Source of the DNA: Lachnospiraceae bacterium
Lineage (GTDB): Bacteria > Bacillota > Clostridia > Lachnospirales > Lachnospiraceae
DNA length: 10,606 nt
Reading direction: 5' to 3'
Assembly: GCA_017613225.1 (NCBI GenBank)
Contig: JAGAEH010000085.1
Span: 1 to 10,606, forward strand
In this document: positions 5,379 through 10,606 of the stretch, piece after piece
Layout of the letters: every line of letters begins with the position of its first letter
How positions within the stretch are numbered: position 1 is the first letter of the stretch
Notes under the pieces: model-generated
Databases searched by the model: none
What the model saw: only the letters and a program-made list of their open reading frames with translations
Told to the model about the DNA's origin: nothing
Made by a program: the position numbers and the translations under genes

Positions 5379-7114
5379 ATCTCCTCCTTGTCCAGTTCCG
5401 CGCGCTCCTTGATGAGCCTCTGAAGCTCCTGCGGACCGGGGTTGTTGTTCAGCAGGCTGTTCAGATAATCGCGCTTGATCATGCGCAGGTTCTCCGCCGC
5501 GATCTTGTCGTCCTCGTCGATCTCCGCCATGAACAGGCGGGACAGCTGCTTGCCGTACTCTTCGTTTTCGGCGCTGTAGGTGTCGATCAGGCGGGACAGG
5601 CTGACCGGGTCATGCTCGTCCTTTCCCCGCAGGATGTCCGCCGCCACGCGGCTGTAAAGCTCGTTTTCAAAGTATTCCGGCTTCAGGTATCTGTCGATGG
5701 TCTCAAAGGGCAGCTTTGTCCGCGAGAGCCAGGTGATCAGGTAGCTCTCCGACTTTTTGTCCTTCTGCTGTTTCTTCCTGTTGGCGGAGAGCCGCCTTTC
5801 CTCCGACAGCAGATCCTGCTCGGGCATCTTCCTGCCGCCGATGAAATTGACCCGCTCCGCCAGCGCCTGCTTTTTGACAAAGTAGCGGCGGGAGCAGGCG
5901 TCGATGTAATTATCCCTTGTCAGGGCGTCCTCAAAGGACGCGATCTTCGCCGCCAGATCCTTCTGGAAGCCGGACACCTGTTCCGGATCCCTCTTGTCCA
6001 CTGCCTTCCAGGCCACGTCGCACTCGAAGAAGAAAGCGTTGACCGCGTTGTCGATGCGCTTCTGATACTCCTCGGCCCCCAGGGCATTGATAAATTCGTC
6101 CGGGTCCTTGTGGGGCGACATGTCCAGGACCTTTACCGGGATCCCGGCCTCTTTCAGGATGGGAATGGCCCGCAGCGCCGCCCGGACGCCTGCCGCGTCG
6201 CTGTCATAGGTGATGATCACGTCTTTGTTGTAACGCTTCAAAAGCGAGGCGTGTCCTGACGTGAAGGACGTTCCCAGAGATGCCACGGCGCAGTCGAAAC
6301 CGGCCTGGTGCAGGGAGATCACGTCCATGTATCCCTCGCACAGCAGGAAGTAGGGCCTGCGGGAGCTCTTGGCCAGGTACAGGGCATAGAGATTGCGGCT
6401 CTTGTCAAAAATGTCCGATTCCGGGGAATTCAGATACTTGGGCTCCCCCTCTCCCATCACCCGTCCGCCAAAGGCGATCACCCGCTTGTGGATGTCCATG
6501 ATGGGGAACATGGCGCGGTTGAAGAACCGGTCCCAGGCCCCGCGGCTGTCGATCTTCAGCAGCTTGCTCTGGTCCAGCAGTTCATCGCTGTAGCCCTTCT
6601 TTTTCAGGTAGGCATAGAGAGGGCTGCCTGATCTGGGCGCGTAGCCCAGGCCGAACTTTTTGATGGTCTCCTCGGTCAGGCCCCGTCTTTCAAAATAGGA
6701 AAGCGCCGCCTTTCCAACCGGAGACCTCAGCTGATAATAGTAGAATGCCGCCGCGTCCCGGTACACGGCCAGCAGTTGTTTTCTCTTGTCTTCTTCCTTT
6801 TTCGCGGCTGCGGAGGCCGTATCTTCCGGCACCTCCATGCCAGCCCGTTCGGCCAGATAGGTGATGGCCTCCTGGAAGGAAAAGTTTTCGTACTGCATCA
6901 CGAAAGTGACCACGTTGCCGCCGGCCCCGCAGCCAAAGCAGTAATAGAGCTGGTTCTCCCCGGAGACAGAAAAAGAGGGTGTTTTCTCATTGTGAAACGG
7001 ACAGACGCCGAAATAGCGTCCGCCCTTTTTCTTCAGCGCCACCACACTGGATATCACGCTCACGATATCATTGCGGCTGCGCACCTCTTCAACAAAATCT
7101 TCGGGAAAATGCAT
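5363..7114 (-). CDS. dnaG: DNA primase DnaG
   Basis: Makes the short RNA primers for replication and works with the DnaB/DnaC-type replicative helicase. The product has 583 residues, near the usual bacterial length. The N-terminal CHC2 zinc-binding domain has C38, H41, C59 and C62 (VCPFHNEKTPSF; YYCFGCGAGGN). The RNA polymerase core includes the basic patch KRVIAFGGRVMGEGEPKYLN (210-229). The TOPRIM metal site is LLCEGYMDVI (E260) and TYDSDAAG (D304, D306), with KDPDEF at 336-341. The C-terminal part (about 450-575) is helical and polar, as expected for the helicase-binding domain, and is less conserved. The ATG at 7114 is preceded by GAGAGG and lies 18 nt after the dgt stop. The 3' end overlaps trmK by 16 nt; rpoD, often next in Firmicutes, is not there. 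Confidence 0.97.
   Translation of the reverse strand: MHFPEDFVEEVRSRNDIVSVISSVVALKKKGGRYFGVCPFHNEKTPSFSVSGENQLYYCFGCGAGGNVVTFVMQYENFSFQEAITYLAERAGMEVPEDTASAAAKKEEDKRKQLLAVYRDAAAFYYYQLRSPVGKAALSYFERRGLTEETIKKFGLGYAPRSGSPLYAYLKKKGYSDELLDQSKLLKIDSRGAWDRFFNRAMFPIMDIHKRVIAFGGRVMGEGEPKYLNSPESDIFDKSRNLYALYLAKSSRRPYFLLCEGYMDVISLHQAGFDCAVASLGTSFTSGHASLLKRYNKDVIITYDSDAAGVRAALRAIPILKEAGIPVKVLDMSPHKDPDEFINALGAEEYQKRIDNAVNAFFFECDVAWKAVDKRDPEQVSGFQKDLAAKIASFEDALTRDNYIDACSRRYFVKKQALAERVNFIGGRKMPEQDLLSEERRLSANRKKQQKDKKSESYLITWLSRTKLPFETIDRYLKPEYFENELYSRVAADILRGKDEHDPVSLSRLIDTYSAENEEYGKQLSRLFMAEIDEDDKIAAENLRMIKRDYLNSLLNNNPGPQELQRLIKERAELDKEEICLRP
5383..5388 (-). promoter_or_regulatory. Strong Shine-Dalgarno site for trmK inside the end of dnaG
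   Basis: AGGAGG, within the longer AAGGAGGAG, lies 4 nt before the ATG at 5378. It is embedded in the last codons of dnaG, so trmK is initiated independently while also overlapping its upstream neighbour. It decides the longer trmK start. Confidence 0.7.
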
Positions 7115-7132
7115 GGTCCTCTCAATTGTTCA

Positions 7133-8140
7133 TCAGTATTTCCACGCCGCCGGAACGAACAGTTCCTTGAAGCGGTGGATCGCGTAGTCGTCCGTCATGC
7201 CGGACACGTAGTCACAGGCCGCCCGCTCCCAGCTTTCGCCCCGGAGCCAGACCTGGTCCATGTATTCCTCGGGAAGCAGCTCAATGTTCTCCAGATAGTG
7301 GAAATACAGCATCTTCAGCACGTTTTTGGCCTTTTCGTCCTCGGCCTTGGCAATGCTTCCCTTGTACAGATAGTTGAACATGAATTCCCGCAGGCGCAGC
7401 AGCGCCGTGTAGACGGGTTCCGACATCTCGATCTCCGGCCGCTCCCAGCTGGTGACGATCACGTCGTTGACCAGGGTGTTGAGGCGGTCGTGCACGTTGT
7501 TTCCCAGCACCTTCGTGCAGTCCTGAGGCAGCATCTCCTCCGTCAGGATGCCGGCGCGGATGGCGTCGTCGATGTCGTGGTTGATGTAAGCGATCTTGTC
7601 GGACATCCGGACGATCTTACCCTCCATGGTGGCGGGCATCCGCACCATGCGGTGGTTTAAGATGCCGTCCCGGACCTCCTTCGTCAGGTTCAGGCCCTTT
7701 CCGTTCTTCTCCAGCAGCTCCACCACCCGGATGCCCTGTTCGTAGTGGGAAAAGCCGCCGGGGGTGATCTCGTTTAAAACGTCCTCCCCCGCGTGGCCGA
7801 AGGCCGTGTGGCCGATGTCGTGGCCCAGGGCGATGGCCTCCGTGAGATCCTCGTTCATCCTCAGGGCCCTGGCGATGGTCCGGGCGATCTGGGACACTTC
7901 CAGTGTGTGGGTCAGCCGGGTGCGGTAATGGTCCTTCTCCGGCGATAAAAAGACCTGGGTCTTGTGCTTCAGCCGGCGGAAGGCCTTGGAGTGCAGGATC
8001 CTGTCCCTGTCGCGCTGATAGGCCGTGCGGATGTCGCTGGGTTCTTCAGCCACATCGCGCACAGCCTCTCTGCTCTTGGCCGCGTAGGGGCTCAAAAGCT
8101 CGTATTCCAGGTCCTCGATCCGTTCCCTGACGTCCATCAT
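7133..8140 (-). CDS. dgt: Deoxyguanosinetriphosphate triphosphohydrolase-like protein (HD domain)
   Basis: A 335-residue HD-superfamily protein of the short dGTPase-like group, which splits dNTPs into deoxynucleosides and triphosphate and so tunes the dNTP pool. Motifs: DRDRILHSKAFRRLKHKTQV at 44-63, the RTRLTHTLEVSQIARTIAR stretch with metal ligand H78, ALGHDIGHTAFGHAGED at 104-120 (H107, D108) and IVRMSDKIAYINHDIDDA at 176-193 (D181). The full HD metal set is therefore present. The start ATG at 8140 overlaps the hydrolase stop as ATGA, and a second ATG follows at once, so 8137 is an alternative start. It sits directly upstream of dnaG, a neighbourhood common in Clostridia that fits a link between dNTP supply and replication. 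The preferred nucleotide cannot be told from sequence. Confidence 0.94.
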   Translation of the reverse strand: MMDVRERIEDLEYELLSPYAAKSREAVRDVAEEPSDIRTAYQRDRDRILHSKAFRRLKHKTQVFLSPEKDHYRTRLTHTLEVSQIARTIARALRMNEDLTEAIALGHDIGHTAFGHAGEDVLNEITPGGFSHYEQGIRVVELLEKNGKGLNLTKEVRDGILNHRMVRMPATMEGKIVRMSDKIAYINHDIDDAIRAGILTEEMLPQDCTKVLGNNVHDRLNTLVNDVIVTSWERPEIEMSEPVYTALLRLREFMFNYLYKGSIAKAEDEKAKNVLKMLYFHYLENIELLPEEYMDQVWLRGESWERAACDYVSGMTDDYAIHRFKELFVPAAWKY

Positions 8141-9057
8141 AGACGCTGTTCCATCCAGTACAGGATGTCGCTGTAGACGTCCTCCCTGTCGGTCTCGTTC
8201 AGGATCTCGTGCCTGTCGTTGGGATACAGCTGGACGTTCAGATCCCTGATCCCCAGCTTCACGAACTGGTTGTAGATCTTCAGCACACCGCTGCCGTTGC
8301 CTCCCAGAGGATCCTCCAGGCCGGAGGCCATGAGGATGGGCAGATTTTTCGGGATCTGTCCGAAGTCCTTCTTATCCCCCAGCTCCTCGATCACTGTAAA
8401 CAACGTGTGGATCGCGGAGGCGGTAAAGGGAAAACCGCAGGCGGGATCGTTCTCATAGGCGTCGATGCTCTCCTGGTTTTTGGAAAGCCAGGAGCCCTTG
8501 CCCTTGAGCCGGAATTTCAGGGAATTGAGTCCCGTGGCGATCATGTTCAGCAGCCAGCCCTTGGATCTGGCGCCGCAGAACAGGACCTTCGTGTAGGCCA
8601 GGAACTTGCCGAATCTGGCGGCGTCGCCCGAAAAATATCCCGTGGCCAGGATAAGGGCGCCGTCCACTTCCTTTCCCCATTTGGTGATGTAGCGCCTCAC
8701 CAGGAAAGAGCCCATGGAAAAGCCCAGCAGGAATACCGGAAGGCCGGGGAAGTTCTTCTTGGCGTAGGCATTGACCTTCCGGATGTCGTTCAGCAGGTAG
8801 GTCTTGCCGTTGGTCTCAGCGAAGAAACCATAGTCTTCCGGGCTGTTGACGGACTTGCCGTGGCCGATCATGTCGTTGCCGATGACAGCGATGCCATGCT
8901 CGTTCAGGAAACGGGCAAACTCGTCATAGCGCCCCATGTGCTCCTCCATGCCGTGCACGATCTGCAGCACGGCCCGGGGCTCGCCTTCGGGCGTCCAGAT
9001 ATTCACATGCAGATTCGTCTTCCCGTCCGAAGACATCAGATAGACTGATCTTTTCAT
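8137..9057 (-). CDS. Alpha/beta hydrolase, monoglyceride lipase / lysophospholipase-like (serine aminopeptidase S33 fold)
   Basis: A 306-residue hydrolase with the complete catalytic set of the family. The oxyanion segment is VHGMEEHMGRYDEFARFL at 34-51, with the characteristic HGMxEHxxRY pattern, followed by GNDMIGHGKS at 60-69. The nucleophile elbow is GFSMGS (S114), the acid SGLEDPLGG (D249) and the base DRHEILNE (H283). The 145-225 stretch is a variable, basic lid region. No signal peptide is seen, so it should act in the cytosol on an ester such as a monoacylglycerol or lysophospholipid; the substrate is inferred from family only. The start is placed at ATG 9057 because GAGG lies 6 nt before it. 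ATG 9069, which adds four residues and overlaps the gpmI stop as ATGA, is a real alternative. The 3' end overlaps dgt by 4 nt. Confidence 0.88.
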   Translation of the reverse strand: MKRSVYLMSSDGKTNLHVNIWTPEGEPRAVLQIVHGMEEHMGRYDEFARFLNEHGIAVIGNDMIGHGKSVNSPEDYGFFAETNGKTYLLNDIRKVNAYAKKNFPGLPVFLLGFSMGSFLVRRYITKWGKEVDGALILATGYFSGDAARFGKFLAYTKVLFCGARSKGWLLNMIATGLNSLKFRLKGKGSWLSKNQESIDAYENDPACGFPFTASAIHTLFTVIEELGDKKDFGQIPKNLPILMASGLEDPLGGNGSGVLKIYNQFVKLGIRDLNVQLYPNDRHEILNETDREDVYSDILYWMEQRL

Positions 9058-9065
9058 GGCTGACC

Positions 9066-10606
9066 TCATTTGATAAGAAGCGAATGCCCCGTCATCTCAG
9101 CCGGCTGCGGCAGTCCCATCATGTCCAGCAGAGTCGGCGATACGTCGCAGAGGCGTCCGCCGGACATCAGGCTCCTGGTCTCGTTATTGCTGATCAGGAT
9201 CACCGGCACCGGATTGGTGGTGTGGGCCGTCATGGGGGAGCCGTCGGGCTCGATCATGGTCTCGCAGTTGCCGTGGTCGGCAATGATCAGCATCTGGCCG
9301 CCGGCATAGAGCAGCGCCTTCACGGCGTCGCCCACGCAGGTGTCCACGGCCTCCACGGCCTTGACGGCGGCTTCCAGCACGCCGGTATGGCCCACCATGT
9401 CGGGATTGGCGAAGTTGATGATGATCAGCTCGTGCTTCTTTTCCAGAATGGCCTTCACCAGCTCGTCCCGCACCTGATAGGCGCTCATCTCCGGCTGCAG
9501 GTCGTAGGTCGCCACCTTGGGAGAAGGCACCAGGATGCGGTCCTCGTTCTCGTTCGGGGCCTCGATGCCGCCGTTGAAGAAGAAGGTCACGTGGGCGTAC
9601 TTCTCCGTCTCCGCCAGGCGCAGCTGATGCAGTCCCAGGCTGGCAATGTACTGGCCCAGGGTATTCTCCGGCGCGGTCTTGGGGAAGGCGATGGTCACGT
9701 TGGGCATGGTGGCGTCGTATTCCGTGAAGCAGACGTAGGTCAGGTCCTTCAGCTGCTCTCTCTTGAAGCCGTCAAATTCCGGATCCACGAAGGCGCGGGT
9801 GATCTCCCTGGCGCGGTCAGGACGGAAGTTGAAGAAGATGATGGAATCCCCGTCGTGCACCCGTCCCACCGGGCGGCAGCTGCGGTCCACCAGCACCGTG
9901 GGTTCCACGAACTCGTCCGTGACGCCGTTGTCGTAGGACTCCTGCAGAGCCTTGGCCAGATCGATGGTCATGATGGCCTCATTGCCGTCCGTCAGGGCCT
10001 TGTAGGCGCGTTCTACGCGCTCCCAGCGCTTGTCGCGGTCCATGGCATAGTAGCGGCCCGACAGCGTGGCTATGGTGCCGCTCTGGAGCCTCTCGCAGGC
10101 ATTCTGCAGCTGCTGCAGATAGGTGATGCCGGAGGTGGGCGGCGTATCGCGGCCGTCCAGGTAGCAGTGGATGAACACCCTGCCCAGGCCACGGCGCTTG
10201 GCCATGTCCACCAGCGCGATCAGATGCTCGATGTGGCTGTGCACGCCGCCGTCGGAGAGCAGGCCCCACAGGTGCAGGGCCGTGCCTCTCGCCTTCGCGT
10301 TGTCGATGGCGCGGATCAGTTCCGGGTTCTCGAAAAAGTCCCCGTCCTGGATCGCCTTGGTGATCTTGGTCAGATCCTGATAGACCACGCGGCCGGCGCC
10401 GATATTCAGGTGTCCCACCTCGGAATTTCCCATCTGCCCGTCCGGCAGGCCCACGTCCAGTCCACTGGCGGACAGCGTGTTGTTGGGATAGTCCACGTAC
10501 AGCCGGTCGATGTTCGGCATGTTGGCGAGATACTGGGCATTGCCCTCGGTCTTGTCGCTGAGCCCAAAGCCGTCCAGGATCATCAGGACGGTAGGAATAT
10601 ACTTCA
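9066..10606 (-). CDS. gpmI: 2,3-bisphosphoglycerate-independent phosphoglycerate mutase (start codon cut by window edge)
   Basis: Interconverts 3- and 2-phosphoglycerate in glycolysis and gluconeogenesis, using two manganese ions and a phosphoserine intermediate. Beyond ATG 10583 the frame continues upstream as KYIPTVL, and the last two bases in the window are TG. The true start is probably an ATG whose A lies one base outside, giving 513 residues (MKYIPTVLMILDGFG). With that numbering the key residues fall where they do in the Geobacillus enzyme: D12, S62 (GNSEVGH), D403 and H407 (NPDMVGHTG), D444 and H445 (ADHGNCE) and H462 (TAHTTNPVP). The phosphotransferase insert contains LDGRDTPPTSG, GRYYAMDRDKRW and NFRPDRAREI. 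An alternative start at 10583 would cut the first beta strand. The stop overlaps or closely abuts the hydrolase gene. Upstream glycolytic genes cannot be seen. Confidence 0.97.
   Translation of the reverse strand, partial: KYIPTVLMILDGFGLSDKTEGNAQYLANMPNIDRLYVDYPNNTLSASGLDVGLPDGQMGNSEVGHLNIGAGRVVYQDLTKITKAIQDGDFFENPELIRAIDNAKARGTALHLWGLLSDGGVHSHIEHLIALVDMAKRRGLGRVFIHCYLDGRDTPPTSGITYLQQLQNACERLQSGTIATLSGRYYAMDRDKRWERVERAYKALTDGNEAIMTIDLAKALQESYDNGVTDEFVEPTVLVDRSCRPVGRVHDGDSIIFFNFRPDRAREITRAFVDPEFDGFKREQLKDLTYVCFTEYDATMPNVTIAFPKTAPENTLGQYIASLGLHQLRLAETEKYAHVTFFFNGGIEAPNENEDRILVPSPKVATYDLQPEMSAYQVRDELVKAILEKKHELIIINFANPDMVGHTGVLEAAVKAVEAVDTCVGDAVKALLYAGGQMLIIADHGNCETMIEPDGSPMTAHTTNPVPVILISNNETRSLMSGGRLCDVSPTLLDMMGLPQPAEMTGHSLLIK

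Noticed and set aside
6776..7660. Plus-strand open frame of 294 codons across the dnaG-dgt junction
   Set aside because: It crosses two well-supported minus-strand genes, and its sequence shows no known motif; it is a shadow frame.
8209..9048. Plus-strand open frame of 279 codons opposite the hydrolase
   Set aside because: It is fully antisense to a gene with an intact catalytic triad; no domain or convincing ribosome site.

Overview
All genes in this GC-rich window (about 60% GC by eye) lie on the minus strand, so transcription runs from right to left. Nine protein genes are packed with 4-16 nt overlaps or gaps of at most 76 nt. The order gpmI, hydrolase, dgt, dnaG, trmK, nif3, ctpA, with a dgt-dnaG neighbourhood and a Gram-positive-type CtpA, points to an anaerobic Firmicute of class Clostridia, perhaps Lachnospiraceae or a relative. 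The species cannot be named from this sequence.

Right part (10606-7133): 2,3-BPG-independent phosphoglycerate mutase, whose start codon is cut by one base at the window edge; a monoglyceride-lipase-like alpha/beta hydrolase; and a dGTP triphosphohydrolase-like HD protein. Middle (7114-3707): DNA primase, the tRNA m1A22 methyltransferase TrmK and a short NIF3-family metal protein. The sigma factor gene rpoD, which often sits between dnaG and trmK in Firmicutes, is absent; dnaG and trmK overlap instead. Then comes a membrane-anchored carboxy-terminal processing protease (3693-2482) that starts at a TTG codon.

Left part (2462-1) is the unusual section. A 464-residue protein has the 2-isopropylmalate synthase fold and a well-kept leucine-regulatory domain but has lost the catalytic arginine and metal ligands, so it looks like a pseudoenzyme. 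It is followed by two back-to-back palindromes sharing the core GGGGAYGKTTCCC, which resemble a REP-type repeat. Next is a gene that runs off the window and fuses an AP-endonuclease-2/xylose-isomerase-like TIM barrel to the beginning of an AMP-forming acyl-CoA synthetase (ANL) domain. These two genes may form a functional pair of unknown role.

The rest is housekeeping: glycolysis, dNTP control, replication priming, tRNA modification and envelope proteolysis, probably co-transcribed. No tRNA, rRNA, CRISPR array, insertion sequence or phage gene was seen, and no non-coding stretch exceeds 80 nt.
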